64,000 nucleotides of DNA, from NCBI GenBank assembly GCA_963558965.1, contig CAUWIT010000010.1, positions 9,019-73,018 on the forward strand. The letters run 5' to 3'. A program made the translations under genes and the position numbers. Origin of the DNA: Gallibacter sp963558965. GTDB taxonomy: Bacteria > Bacillota > Clostridia > Peptostreptococcales > Anaerovoracaceae. Positions 45,354 to 53,925 of this stretch are shown piece by piece. Numbering within the stretch: the stretch's first letter is position 1; every line of letters begins with the position of its first letter. A model generated the notes under the pieces. It had not been told where the DNA came from and made no database searches. It was given only the letters and a program-made list of their open reading frames with translations.

Positions 45354-46223
45354 TTAACTTAAAATTATATTTCTAATATTTTTGTATATTTCTTTTATAG
45401 CTGCTTCGGCCTCACATGGAAAATCAACTACTGCTTTTCCCGCATTTACTGCTTTAACAGCTTGTTTATCAAATGGTATTTCCCCCACCATCGGTATTTC
45501 ATTTTGGTGACAGTATTTTTTTATCTCATCTGTCATTTCCAAATTTGTATCAAATTTATTTACGCACACTACAACTTTTGTTCCAAAAGTGCTGGCTGTT
45601 TGAACTATACGTTTCATATCGTTTATGCCTGAGATTGATGGCTCTGCAACTATTAACACCACATCGGCTCCGCTCATAGATGATATTACTGGGCATCCTA
45701 TACCAGGTGAACCATCTACAATTGATATTTCAACATCTTCTGATGCTGCATCTCGAAGTTGAGTTTTAACTTCAGAAACGAGTTTGCCAGAGTTACCACT
45801 ACCCATTCTCAATTTAGCAGTAGCAAAAACCCTATCCTCCTCAGTGTATAACATTTTTTCGCCGGATGGCTCATCGTCCAAAGTTATGGCGTCCTGCTTA
45901 CACACAAGCTGACACACTCCGCAGCCTTCACATGCAAATTTATTTACAGTCAACCTACCTTCGCTGCTTAAAATACTATTGAACTTGCACGCCTTTTGAC
46001 AAGCGCCACAACCGATGCATTTATCCTGATTTATAGTAGCTTTTGGCATGCCGTAGTAATAACTTTTTTGCGGCTCATGGTCCATGCCCATAATCAAATG
46101 CAAATTTGGCGCATCTACATCGCAATCTGCAAATGCTTTGGCAGCTTCAAGTTTTATTAAACTGCTTGCTACAGTAGTTTTCCCTGTTCCGCCTTTTCCA
46201 CTTAAAACAAGTAGCTGCTTCAT
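45354..46223 (-). CDS. MinD-superfamily P-loop ATPase with inserted ferredoxin domain
   Basis: 289 residues. The deviant Walker A motif is LSGKGGTGKTTVASSL (residues about 6-21). Between the Walker A and B halves sit two 4Fe-4S ferredoxin motifs (CIGCGACQKACKF and CEGCGVCQLVCK, about residues 70-120). The Walker B/switch region is VDGSPGIGCPVI. Such proteins are related to Mrp/NBP35 cluster-transfer ATPases and to the ATPases placed beside NifX-like proteins. The ATG overlaps the stop of its paralogue upstream by four bases, so the two are coupled and may form a heterodimer. Confidence 0.9.
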   Translation of the reverse strand: MKQLLVLSGKGGTGKTTVASSLIKLEAAKAFADCDVDAPNLHLIMGMDHEPQKSYYYGMPKATINQDKCIGCGACQKACKFNSILSSEGRLTVNKFACEGCGVCQLVCKQDAITLDDEPSGEKMLYTEEDRVFATAKLRMGSGNSGKLVSEVKTQLRDAASEDVEISIVDGSPGIGCPVISSMSGADVVLIVAEPSISGINDMKRIVQTASTFGTKVVVCVNKFDTNLEMTDEIKKYCHQNEIPMVGEIPFDKQAVKAVNAGKAVVDFPCEAEAAIKEIYKNIRNIILS

Positions 46224-47056
46224 CTAACTGCCTCCTTTGCCTTTGCCAAAATTTCCTCAAAATGTCTTCTGTATTCATCAGATGCCAAAGATAAGATTTC
46301 CCCGTCGGAATTCATTTTTCCAATTTTGCTGTCGAAAGGTATTTTACCGATTATGTCGATGCCTTTTTCCTGGCAAAACTTTTCCGAAGGATTTTCCCCA
46401 TCTAGACACTTGTTAAGCACCACACCAAAAGGCTTACCCATAAGTTTGACAAGATCATATACCATTCCTAGATTGTGACTTCCAAAAATAGTTGGCTCGC
46501 CCACCAAAATACAATAATCCGCGTCTTTTATGCTGTCCATAACGATGCACGCACTTCCCGGCGGACAGTCTATAATCACCGTCTTGTCCTCGTCTTTGAT
46601 ATCCTCCATCATCTGACCGATAATCGGCGTTCCTGTCATCTCGCCCACATTTAGCATGCCGGAAATAATTTTCACATCGCCACTCTGGCCTTCCCTAACG
46701 ATGCCCACTTCTTTTTCCTTTTCGCCTACAGCCTCTGCAGGACATAGGATTTGGCATCCGCCACAGGAATGACATACTTCGTCAAACAAGAATATCTTGT
46801 TCTTTATGTATACTAGCGCGTTGAACTTACAGAAATCCACACATTTTCTACAACCTGTGCAGGCTTCCATATTAAAGTCTGGCAATGATACATTGATTGA
46901 TTTTTCATTTTGCCAATCTGGCTTTAAAAACAAATGTCCGTTTGGCTCTTCTATGTCGCAATCTACATAAACTGAATTGCCTTCAGTACAAGCAAGGTTT
47001 ACTGATAAAAATGTTTTACCTGTTCCACCTTTGCCACTTAGCACTGCAATTTTCAT
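46220..47056 (-). CDS. MinD-superfamily P-loop ATPase with inserted ferredoxin domain
   Basis: 278 residues, paralogue of the next gene. Walker A is LSGKGGTGKTFLSVNLA, the ferredoxin motifs are CTGCRKCVDFCKF and CHSCGGCQILCP (about residues 62-108), and the Walker B region is VIIDCPPGSACIVMDS. Clusters held in the insert could be passed to the NifX-like proteins at either end of the operon. The gene lies one base after the upstream NifX-like stop, with GGAAGAGGAGC as ribosome binding site. Confidence 0.9.
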   Translation of the reverse strand: MKIAVLSGKGGTGKTFLSVNLACTEGNSVYVDCDIEEPNGHLFLKPDWQNEKSINVSLPDFNMEACTGCRKCVDFCKFNALVYIKNKIFLFDEVCHSCGGCQILCPAEAVGEKEKEVGIVREGQSGDVKIISGMLNVGEMTGTPIIGQMMEDIKDEDKTVIIDCPPGSACIVMDSIKDADYCILVGEPTIFGSHNLGMVYDLVKLMGKPFGVVLNKCLDGENPSEKFCQEKGIDIIGKIPFDSKIGKMNSDGEILSLASDEYRRHFEEILAKAKEAVR

Positions 47057-47057
47057 T

Positions 47058-47426
47058 TTAGTTTGCTCCTCTTCCCTGGAAACCGCCGTGGAATTCAGTT
47101 AGTTCATTTAGTTCTCCGTCTAAATACATTTTGATATTTTCCATAGCAGTTTTGTCTGTTGTTTTATATAATTTGATTTCTGCTGCCTTTAGCACTTCTA
47201 CTGCGTTTTCTCCGCAACGAGGTGTTAGTAGGATTTCTACTTCTTCGTCAGCTATCTGCTGTGCTGCTTTGATGCCTGCACCGCCGCTAGCTTCGGCAGC
47301 ATTATTTTCTATAAAATTAAAAGAATTGTCTTCTGTATTGTAGATGCCAAAATATGGTGTTCTTCCAAATGATACACATACTTTAGTATCTTCTGTTTTT
47401 TCTTCTACAGGTATAATAATCTTCAT
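47058..47426 (-). CDS. NifX/NifB-type cofactor-binding-domain protein
   Basis: 122 residues from ATG 47426, with GGAGAA six bases before it; an ATG at 47438 is part of that site. Conserved segments are CVSFGRTPYFGIYNTED, GGAGIKAAQQIADEEVEIL and LTPRCGENAVEVL. It is first in the NifX/MinD/MinD/NifX operon and lacks the His-rich tail of the other NifX-like protein, but keeps single Cys residues that could bind a cluster. A role in metal-cluster handling is inferred from family and context. Confidence 0.87.
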   Translation of the reverse strand: MKIIIPVEEKTEDTKVCVSFGRTPYFGIYNTEDNSFNFIENNAAEASGGAGIKAAQQIADEEVEILLTPRCGENAVEVLKAAEIKLYKTTDKTAMENIKMYLDGELNELTEFHGGFQGRGAN

Positions 47427-47469
47427 TTTTTTCTCCATTCTGCTAGATATTTACCTAGCTTTTATTTTC

Positions 47470-47520
47470 GGCATATGCCACTTACAACTACTATTATAAT
47501 ACTTTATTGGTATATGTCAA
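47470..47520 (-). promoter_or_regulatory. Promoter and palindrome upstream of the NifX/MinD operon
   Basis: On the minus strand TTGACA (47520-47515), 16-base spacer, TATAAT (47498-47493). A perfect 10-base palindrome GGCATATGCC lies just downstream at 47479-47470, near the expected +14 to +23, and a half-match GACATATACC spans the -35 box. Confidence 0.7.
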
Positions 47521-47535
47521 TAATCTTACAAAGTT

Positions 47536-47600
47536 TTATACAAAAATAGGACTCCCCATCAGTAAACCTTATCACCAACGGAAGAGTCCATTTTCTCATA
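47536..47600 (-). terminator. Probable terminator after the cysteine desulfidase gene
   Basis: On the minus strand GGACTCTTCC and GGGGAGTCC pair (imperfectly) around a long internal arm, followed by TATTTTTG. Confidence 0.5.
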
Positions 47601-47606
47601 TAAATA

Positions 47607-48884
47607 TTATTCGCCCATCATAATTTTAATAATATCTTCGTTTGTTTCTCTCATACCTTCTCTACCTAGACGGCCGATATTTTCAATAGTAGGTTCTACA
47701 CCCTTACTTACAAGACCATCACCAGCATAGAACTGCTGACCGCGTTTGTACATATTGTATCCTAAAATACCAGCATCAACAGATGAAGCAATCTTAGCAG
47801 CACATGAAGCTTTAGCCCCGTCGCAAACAATACCTGATGTAATCGCAAGAGCATTTACAACAGTATGTATAACTTCCTTGTATCCGCCGCCACATAGATA
47901 TGCAATACCTGCTCCAGCAGCTGCCCCTGCACTTACTGCACCGCAGTATGCTGACAGTCTACCGATACCAGTTTTTTGGTGAATAGCAATTAGATTTGAA
48001 AGGGCCAACGCTCTGTAAGTTTTGTCTTCATCAGCACCAAACTCTTTTGCATACTCCAAAACAGGAAGAGAACAAGTCATTCCCTGGTTACCACTACCTG
48101 CATTAATAATAACTGGAAGCTCACAGCCATTCATACGAGCATCTGAACCTGCCGCAGCCATAGCTTTTGCACGAGTTCTAACATCATCTCCGTAAGTATC
48201 TAACAAAACAGAACCGATATTTGCACCGTAATCTCCTTTTAGACCTTCCTGAGCAATCGCTGTATTGTACTCAATCTGTCTGTCCAAAATTTCCTTAACA
48301 TCGTTTACATCCATTGTATTTACAAAGTCCCAAATGCTTTCAACATCTAGTAAACTTCTATCTGTTAGACCTTCTTCATTTTCCCCTTCAACTGGGATAT
48401 CAACTAGTTTTTCCCCATTTTTTTCAACTAATACAATGTTTGTATGATAGTTTGCTATTCTAACTTTTGCGTAATCTTCCCCATTAAACACAGTTACTAT
48501 AATCTCAAAAGTTATACCGCTGTCCACATGTTTAACTTCAATTGGAACAGTTTCCATAAATTTAGCCATAGCTTCTACCTCTTCAGGTGAAACTTCAGCA
48601 ATTACTTCAAGTTCCTTTTCAGCTTTACCTGCAACTATACCTGCTGTTGCCGCTGCCGGTATACCCTTTAAATGATTTGTATTTGGTACGATTACGCTTT
48701 TTACATTTTTAATAATACTGCCGCTAACCTCGATTTCAACTTTTTCTGGCATTGCTCCTAGGACTTCTCTTGCTTTAGCCGCTGCATAAGCTAGAGCGAT
48801 TGGCTCTGTACATCCCATAGCCGGCACCAGCTCCTCACCTAAAATCTTTACATATGCATCATACTTAATATCCGTTTTTTTCAT
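47607..48884 (-). CDS. cyuA: L-cysteine desulfidase family protein (CyuA/YhaM, former UPF0597)
   Basis: Breaks L-cysteine down to sulfide, ammonia and pyruvate with an oxygen-sensitive [4Fe-4S] cluster instead of PLP. The 425-residue length matches. Key blocks are LVPAMGCTEPIALAYAAAKA (residues about 18-37, first cluster Cys), IVPNTNHLKGIPAAATAGI (about 64-82), ELPVIINAGSGNQGMTCSLP (about 255-274) and ALAITSGIVCDGAKASCAAK (about 342-361, further Cys). It sits upstream of the iron-sulfur ATPase operon, with terminator and promoter in between, and is the last gene of a string with two HD-domain proteins. Confidence 0.93.
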   Translation of the reverse strand: MKKTDIKYDAYVKILGEELVPAMGCTEPIALAYAAAKAREVLGAMPEKVEIEVSGSIIKNVKSVIVPNTNHLKGIPAAATAGIVAGKAEKELEVIAEVSPEEVEAMAKFMETVPIEVKHVDSGITFEIIVTVFNGEDYAKVRIANYHTNIVLVEKNGEKLVDIPVEGENEEGLTDRSLLDVESIWDFVNTMDVNDVKEILDRQIEYNTAIAQEGLKGDYGANIGSVLLDTYGDDVRTRAKAMAAAGSDARMNGCELPVIINAGSGNQGMTCSLPVLEYAKEFGADEDKTYRALALSNLIAIHQKTGIGRLSAYCGAVSAGAAAGAGIAYLCGGGYKEVIHTVVNALAITSGIVCDGAKASCAAKIASSVDAGILGYNMYKRGQQFYAGDGLVSKGVEPTIENIGRLGREGMRETNEDIIKIMMGE

Positions 48885-48897
48885 TTTTTCTCTCCTT

Positions 48898-49347
48898 TTA
48901 TGCGGGAATGACTCTATGGTTATTCCCCGCTTTTTTTATTTTGTCAATCATTTTCAAATACTTAGCTTGCCTTTTATAATCTTTTTCCGTAGGATTTTTT
49001 ATCCTATCAATTTGAGAATTATGCTCCAAATCTGCAAGTTTTACTGTTTTGGCAACTGGATTTTTACAAAGATTTTCAATATATTTTTCATAATCCATAT
49101 CTTTATCCCTAGTTAAAAGTTTTACAGCTTCGATAATTTCATCTGAAAATCCAGCGTTTTTTAAATCACCTGTTGTTGCCCAAGTGTCTTCAATTACATC
49201 ATGTAAATATGCAACAGCTTTTGCTACGTCACCGTCTACATGGTCAGCAACATAGCATGGATGAACCAAGTAAGGCATTCCACCTTTATCCTTTTGACCT
49301 TTATGAGCCTTTGTTGCAAAGTCCAAAGCCAATTTTGCATACTCCAT
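48898..49347 (-). CDS. Small HD-domain hydrolase, SpoT/Mesh1-like
   Basis: 149 residues. The HD fold of (p)ppGpp hydrolases is recognisable: FATKAHKGQKDKGGMPYLVHP (about residues 10-30), VAYLHDVIEDTWATTGDL (HD and ED metal and catalytic residues, about 45-62) and LADLEHNSQIDRIKNP (about 100-115). No synthetase, TGS or ACT domain is present, so at most it degrades alarmones, or other nucleotides. Its stop is 13 bases before cyuA, so they are probably co-transcribed. Confidence 0.83.
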   Translation of the reverse strand: MEYAKLALDFATKAHKGQKDKGGMPYLVHPCYVADHVDGDVAKAVAYLHDVIEDTWATTGDLKNAGFSDEIIEAVKLLTRDKDMDYEKYIENLCKNPVAKTVKLADLEHNSQIDRIKNPTEKDYKRQAKYLKMIDKIKKAGNNHRVIPA

Positions 49348-49365
49348 AACATTGTCTCCTTTTAA

Positions 49366-50235
49366 CTAATATCTAAGATGTATTTTGGATAGCATTACTT
49401 CAACATCGTATCCATAGTGCTGACTAAACAGCTCCATGCCAGCTTTTGCAAGGTCTACATGGTTTTTAGGCGCAACTGTAATCTTTTTGATAAAGCTTTT
49501 TTCTCCCTTTACATCGATTTTAATATATGGCATCAAAAATCCATCTTTTGCACGAAACTCGATTTTCTCTGGATCACTTTCAATAAAAACCATACGGTAT
49601 TCTCTCTCTGCTGCAAACTCTTCCTGCTTGAAAAATAGAGAATAGATCGAGATAACTTCTAGAAATTCTTTGCAAAAACTGTTAAAACAAATAGCATCTA
49701 CGTCATTCTCTGCACAGTACATAATCTGCTTAAATGGCATACCTATTCGCTGGGGTACTTTTTCAAAGAGCAAATCTCTTATTATGGCCTTTTGCTCCTC
49801 CCACGAATAAATTAGATAACCGTGATGAACTATGCGGCGATTGTCACGAATACGCTCTAGCAACTCTGTGCTGTTAAACTCTAAGTTGTAACCTGTTTTG
49901 TCACCAAACTCCGCCCAAAGAGTTATGCTATCTGGATCATCTGAAAATGAAGTTATAAAGAACCACTGCTTTTCAAGAATATCCAAGTGCTGATCCAATT
50001 TGTTTTTTAAAAGTTTGCGCATCTTCAAATCTTTGATTTCCTTGATTACCTGATCCACAACGTAAAGAGTGTAGTACATTTCCTTTGTGTCATTTAGAAA
50101 ATCACTCTTTGTTGCATAAAATGCCATATCTCCTAAAATCCCTTGGACACCGTTGCTTTTTGTATAATGATAAATCGCTTGGTTGGGCTTTATCTGTTTA
50201 AGTTTTAAATGTTGCTTTGGCATATTTCTCACCAT
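49366..50235 (-). CDS. DUF2971 domain-containing protein
   Basis: 289 residues. The DUF2971 hallmark IYHYTKSNGVQGILGDMAFY then TKSDFLNDTKEMYYT (about residues 20-54) is followed by FITSFSDDPDSITLWAEFGD (about 95-114) and REYRMVFIESDPEKIEFRA (about 215-233). Its arrangement recalls ADP-ribosyltransferase-like folds, but that is not established for the family and function is unknown. ATG 50235 is kept; a second start four codons in is also possible. It lies between two HD-domain genes, the upstream one 33 bases away. Confidence 0.8.
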   Translation of the reverse strand: MVRNMPKQHLKLKQIKPNQAIYHYTKSNGVQGILGDMAFYATKSDFLNDTKEMYYTLYVVDQVIKEIKDLKMRKLLKNKLDQHLDILEKQWFFITSFSDDPDSITLWAEFGDKTGYNLEFNSTELLERIRDNRRIVHHGYLIYSWEEQKAIIRDLLFEKVPQRIGMPFKQIMYCAENDVDAICFNSFCKEFLEVISIYSLFFKQEEFAAEREYRMVFIESDPEKIEFRAKDGFLMPYIKIDVKGEKSFIKKITVAPKNHVDLAKAGMELFSQHYGYDVEVMLSKIHLRY

Positions 50236-50268
50236 TCTCTCTGTTATAAAAGTTATTTTATTTTATTT

Positions 50269-50943
50269 TTAACATAATTTACTTCCGTTTGCAATAAGTT
50301 TAAACTTATATCCTAAAACTTCTGAAGCTCTTTTGCACATAATCATACGATCTAAAAATATTTCAAAATAATCCATCAAGCTACAAATATTATCGTCTAG
50401 CTCTAAATTTAGCTGGATGATTTTTTTCTCTTTGTCGATTTCAAGCATTGATGACAATGCAGCATAGTTTACTCTATCGTGTATATCAAATCTTGCTTCT
50501 ACTGGATTTTGCACACGATTTCTTCGTACATCTGTTTTATCTGCAAGTATAAGAGCTGCTGATATTGGATTTACTGATGTACCTGTACTTTCATCGTGAT
50601 GGCCTATTGCTGTCATAATCTTCATAGCATCTTTAAGTGGCATACCTAATCCCTTTAAAATGCCGTATGCAAGAATTGCTCCACTGTGAGCGTGATCACT
50701 TCTGTTTACACTGTTTCCAATATCGTGCATATATCCCGCAATTTTACCTAGTTCTATATCGTGTTTGCTGTATTCTAGATTTTTTAAAATCCAACCAGCT
50801 CTCTGCGCTACCATTACGGCGTGTGTCTTAGAATGCTCTGTATATCCCATTGCTTTTAGCACGTTGTTACCTTCGTCTATAAGCATATTTATCTCTTTAT
50901 TTTTTACTATTGATTTAAAATTGATTTTTTCCACTTTTCCCAT
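50269..50943 (-). CDS. HD-domain phosphohydrolase
   Basis: 224 residues with the HD metal-binding set: EHSKTHAVMVAQRAGWIL (about residues 36-53), IAGYMHDIGNSVNRSDHAHS (the HD pair at about 72-73), AIGHHDES and LILADKTDVRRNRVQNP (about 130-146). This resembles predicted metal-dependent HD phosphohydrolases; the natural substrate is unknown. GGAGGAAAAA precedes the ATG. First gene of a probable HD/DUF2971/HD/cyuA string. Confidence 0.85.
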   Translation of the reverse strand: MGKVEKINFKSIVKNKEINMLIDEGNNVLKAMGYTEHSKTHAVMVAQRAGWILKNLEYSKHDIELGKIAGYMHDIGNSVNRSDHAHSGAILAYGILKGLGMPLKDAMKIMTAIGHHDESTGTSVNPISAALILADKTDVRRNRVQNPVEARFDIHDRVNYAALSSMLEIDKEKKIIQLNLELDDNICSLMDYFEIFLDRMIMCKRASEVLGYKFKLIANGSKLC

Positions 50944-51089
50944 TTTTTCCTCCTTAGCGTTTCTACTTCCAACGCTTTTCTCTTTTATTTCTTTACATCT
51001 TTTATCTATTTTATCTTATACTTTTGGTATTATGGAAACTATCAATTTCATGTTAAATTTATGTTAATATTAGTTGCTATTACAACATA

Positions 51090-51122
51090 AAAATACCTTG
51101 CGTAAATTTCACACAAGGTATT
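51090..51122 (-). terminator. Terminator after thrC
   Basis: On the minus strand AATACCTTG and CAAGGTATT are perfect arms followed by TTTAT. Confidence 0.8.
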
Positions 51123-51138
51123 TATATCGATTTGATTT

Positions 51139-52611
51139 TTATAAACTATCTTTTACTGATTGTGGCATCTGATCAATATCTAAAACTCCAGTATGTCTGA
51201 TTTCCTTGTTTTCCAAGTCTTTTAGACCAGCTGGGATTTTTACACCAGTTTTTTCATTAACAGCCTTAACGTATTCAAAACCGTTAGCACACTTATCTAG
51301 TCCAATTGCCAATGCTACACTATCTGCAAACTTGTATGGACTTGCTGTTGATGCAATTACAGTTGGAGTTTTATCACCAGTCTCTGCTACATAGTTTTCG
51401 TAAACTTTGTATGCAACAGCAGTATGTGTATCCATTAGGTAATTGTGCTCAGCATAAACCTTACCAATAGTTTCGTTAGTTTCTTCAACTGTAGCATAAC
51501 CACCATAGAAATCACTTAGTCCAGCTTTAATCTTGTCGCTTACGCTATATACTTTTTCATTTTCCAAAGCATCCATAAGTCCCTTGATTTCAGCACCGTT
51601 GTTACCGCTTAAGTGGTAAAGCAATCTTTCAAGGTTACTTGAAATCAAAATATCCATAGATGGTGAGTTAGTTAAATGAAAATCTCTTCTTATATCATAG
51701 ATACCAGTATTTATAAAATCTGTTAAAACCTTGTTTTCGTTAGAAGCGCAAATAAATTTGCCCATTGGAATACCCATTTTACCAGCGTAGTAAGCTGCAA
51801 GGATATTTCCAAAGTTACCTGTAGGCACTACAACATTCATAGACTGTCCATTTTCAAGTGTTCCTTTTTCAACTAGCTTGATATATGCGTAAACATAATA
51901 TGCAACCTGTGGTACAAGTCTACCGATGTTAATAGAGTTTGCACTTGAAAGCTTAACACCTTTAGCAGCAAGCTCATCAGCCATTTCATCATCATTGAAA
52001 ATCTGTTTTACACCGCTTTGGGCATTGTCAAAGTTACCATTAATAGCAAAGACATGAGTGTTGTCTCCTTCTTGAGTAACCATCTGACGCTCTTGCACTT
52101 CAGATACACCCTGATTTGGATAAAATACGATTATCTCAGTACCTTCAACATCAGCAAATCCCTCTAAAGCAGCCTTACCAGTATCTCCAGAAGTTGCAGT
52201 TAAAATGCAAATCTTTTTATCTTCATTTTCTTTTTTCATAGCTGTAGTCAAAAGATAAGGCAAAATTGAAAGAGCCATATCTTTAAATGCCGCAGTTTTT
52301 CCATGATAAAGTTCTAAAAAATCAACTCCAGCGCTGTGAACAACTGGTACGATTTCCTCAGCTTCAAACTTGCTATCATAAGCCCCATCAACGCAGTGCT
52401 GCATTTCTTCATCTGTATAATCTGGGAAAAAAGCCTTTAAAATTTTAAAAGCAATTTCCTGGTATGACTTACCAACCATATCCTCAACTTTAAAAGGTAG
52501 TGCCGGTATTTCATCAGGAACATAAAGTCCCTTATCTTCTGCTAATCCCTGAATAATAGCTTCAGGCGCTGTCTTAAAAATCTTACTTCCTCTAGTGCTC
52601 TGATAATTCAT
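51139..52611 (-). CDS. thrC: Threonine synthase
   Basis: PLP-dependent conversion of O-phosphohomoserine to threonine. It is 490 residues from ATG 52611, giving the usual MNYQSTRGSKIFKTAPEAII start; GGAGATGAAAATT is the ribosome binding site, and an ATG 15 bases earlier would contain it. The PLP-lysine block is LYHGKTAAFKDMALSILPYL (about residues 99-118). TATSGDTGKAALEGF and VVPTGNFGNILAAYYAGKMG (about 245-264) are also typical of the long-type enzyme. It follows a DMT transporter gene immediately and may use phosphohomoserine made by the ApgM-like protein, since no thrB is seen in the window. Confidence 0.95.
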   Translation of the reverse strand: MNYQSTRGSKIFKTAPEAIIQGLAEDKGLYVPDEIPALPFKVEDMVGKSYQEIAFKILKAFFPDYTDEEMQHCVDGAYDSKFEAEEIVPVVHSAGVDFLELYHGKTAAFKDMALSILPYLLTTAMKKENEDKKICILTATSGDTGKAALEGFADVEGTEIIVFYPNQGVSEVQERQMVTQEGDNTHVFAINGNFDNAQSGVKQIFNDDEMADELAAKGVKLSSANSINIGRLVPQVAYYVYAYIKLVEKGTLENGQSMNVVVPTGNFGNILAAYYAGKMGIPMGKFICASNENKVLTDFINTGIYDIRRDFHLTNSPSMDILISSNLERLLYHLSGNNGAEIKGLMDALENEKVYSVSDKIKAGLSDFYGGYATVEETNETIGKVYAEHNYLMDTHTAVAYKVYENYVAETGDKTPTVIASTASPYKFADSVALAIGLDKCANGFEYVKAVNEKTGVKIPAGLKDLENKEIRHTGVLDIDQMPQSVKDSL

Positions 52612-52626
52612 AATTTTCATCTCCAT

Positions 52627-53508
52627 TTATTTCTCTTTTTTCCCCATAGGGATATTGCTTACAATTATCGCCACAAACATCAATACACAACCGATAATCA
52701 TGCGGCCCTCAAAAACTTCCCCTGCAAGTGTAACTGCAAAAAAAGTACCAAATACTGTCTCTGTAGACATAAGAATGGCTGTATGGTTTGCCGGTGCTAT
52801 CTTTTGACAAGTGTTTTGCAATATAAATGCAAAAGTTGTGTTTAAAAATACAAGCTGCAACATACCAAGCACTCCGCCAAAACTTAAATCGGTAAGCTTA
52901 GCACCATCGCCAAAAATAAAACCAGCGAGTATAGACCAAATTGCACACATTCCTATTTGCACCAAAGCAAATGCCATAGGATCCATATCGTCCTTCATAA
53001 ATCTGCCTACAAGTATTACATGCAATGAAAAACTAATTGCAAATATAAATGTTAGTCCATCGCCAAGCCCTATGGTTAAATCATCTTTTAGAGTCAAAAG
53101 TCCAATACCTATAAAGGCTATAATAGCTGCAATTATCATGTTTTTCGGCGCTTTTTCTTTAAAGAATACCCATGAAAGAAGGGGTACTAACACAGTGTAC
53201 ATACAGATGATAAATGTCTGTTTACCAGGTGTTGTATACTGAAGTCCTATGGTTTGAAGCATATTGCCAAAAAACATCATGCTGCCAATTAGAGCTCCCG
53301 CCTTCAAAGTCGCCTTGTTTAAAACCTTTAAATGTCTAATTGCACAAAAAAACATAACTACAAATGCAAGTCCGTATCGATATGCCATTAAATCAAATGG
53401 TCCCATGTCTGCAAGTACATATTTTGCGGATACAAATCCCATTCCCCAAAACATTGCTACAAACAAAATACCGATCTCTGCCAAAATAACTTTTTTGTCT
53501 TTTACCAT
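52627..53508 (-). CDS. EamA/DMT-family transporter coupled to thrC
   Basis: 293 residues with ten hydrophobic helices in two EamA repeats (LFVAMFWGMGFVSAKYVLAD at about 15-34; the second repeat from about residue 150). The family includes threonine/homoserine exporters such as RhtA. Its TAA stop (52629-52627) lies 16 bases before the thrC start, with thrC's ribosome binding site in that gap, so the two are co-transcribed. Threonine or a related amino acid is a fair guess for its substrate; the sequence does not prove it. Confidence 0.85.
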   Translation of the reverse strand: MVKDKKVILAEIGILFVAMFWGMGFVSAKYVLADMGPFDLMAYRYGLAFVVMFFCAIRHLKVLNKATLKAGALIGSMMFFGNMLQTIGLQYTTPGKQTFIICMYTVLVPLLSWVFFKEKAPKNMIIAAIIAFIGIGLLTLKDDLTIGLGDGLTFIFAISFSLHVILVGRFMKDDMDPMAFALVQIGMCAIWSILAGFIFGDGAKLTDLSFGGVLGMLQLVFLNTTFAFILQNTCQKIAPANHTAILMSTETVFGTFFAVTLAGEVFEGRMIIGCVLMFVAIIVSNIPMGKKEK

Positions 53509-53601
53509 ATCTTATTCCTCTTTTTATTTTATTGTCTGACTTATATTTTAACATAGTTTTGCAAGAATTTACAGTATTACTTATAATAACAACAAATAAA
53601 G

Positions 53602-53641
53602 TTGTCCCACCGACATTATATCTAGCATGTCAATGGGACAA
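53602..53641. terminator. Terminator-like hairpin after the Dlt-like operon
   Basis: TTGTCCCA (53602-53609) and TGGGACAA (53634-53641) are perfect arms, extended by GACAT/ATGTC inside. The minus-strand tail is CTTTATTTG. It separates the carrier-protein gene from the thrC transporter's promoter region. Confidence 0.65.
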
Positions 53642-53686
53642 TTGTTTTGCAATATTTATAAATATAAATACAAGTGTTATTACAAG

Positions 53687-53908
53687 TTACTGTAGGCTTT
53701 CGATTAGAGCCCATAGAGCTTCAGCGCTGTTGAAGTTTTCTGGGATAATATCAGGTGCATTGATTTCAACATCAAATTCGTCGTTGATTTCACCTACGAT
53801 TTCTAAAATTGCAAATGAATCTAATAGACCATCATCGATTAGAGTTGTGCAATTTCTAAAATCCACATCTGGATTAACTTCTTCTAAGATTTCTAATAAC
53901 TTTTCCAT
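53687..53908 (-). CDS. DltC-like acyl/aminoacyl carrier protein
   Basis: 73 residues with a four-helix carrier protein pattern and the phosphopantetheine serine in LIDDGLLDSFAILEIVGEI (Ser at about residue 31; D-S motif). It would carry an activated amino acid or other acid as a thioester made by the DltA-like ligase two genes upstream. TGGAGGGAATTAGAA precedes the ATG. It is the last gene of the operon, whereas in classical dlt operons DltC lies between DltB and DltD. Confidence 0.88.
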   Translation of the reverse strand: MEKLLEILEEVNPDVDFRNCTTLIDDGLLDSFAILEIVGEINDEFDVEINAPDIIPENFNSAEALWALIESLQ

Positions 53909-53925
53909 TTCTAATTCCCTCCAAA

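Noticed and set aside
44972..47426. Nitrogen fixation cluster
   Set aside because: NifX-type domains are present, but no nifH, nifD, nifK, nifE, nifN or true nifB is seen.
52811..53242. A 143-codon plus-strand frame opposite the thrC-coupled transporter
   Set aside because: Antisense shadow of a membrane protein gene; no ribosome binding site or family resemblance.
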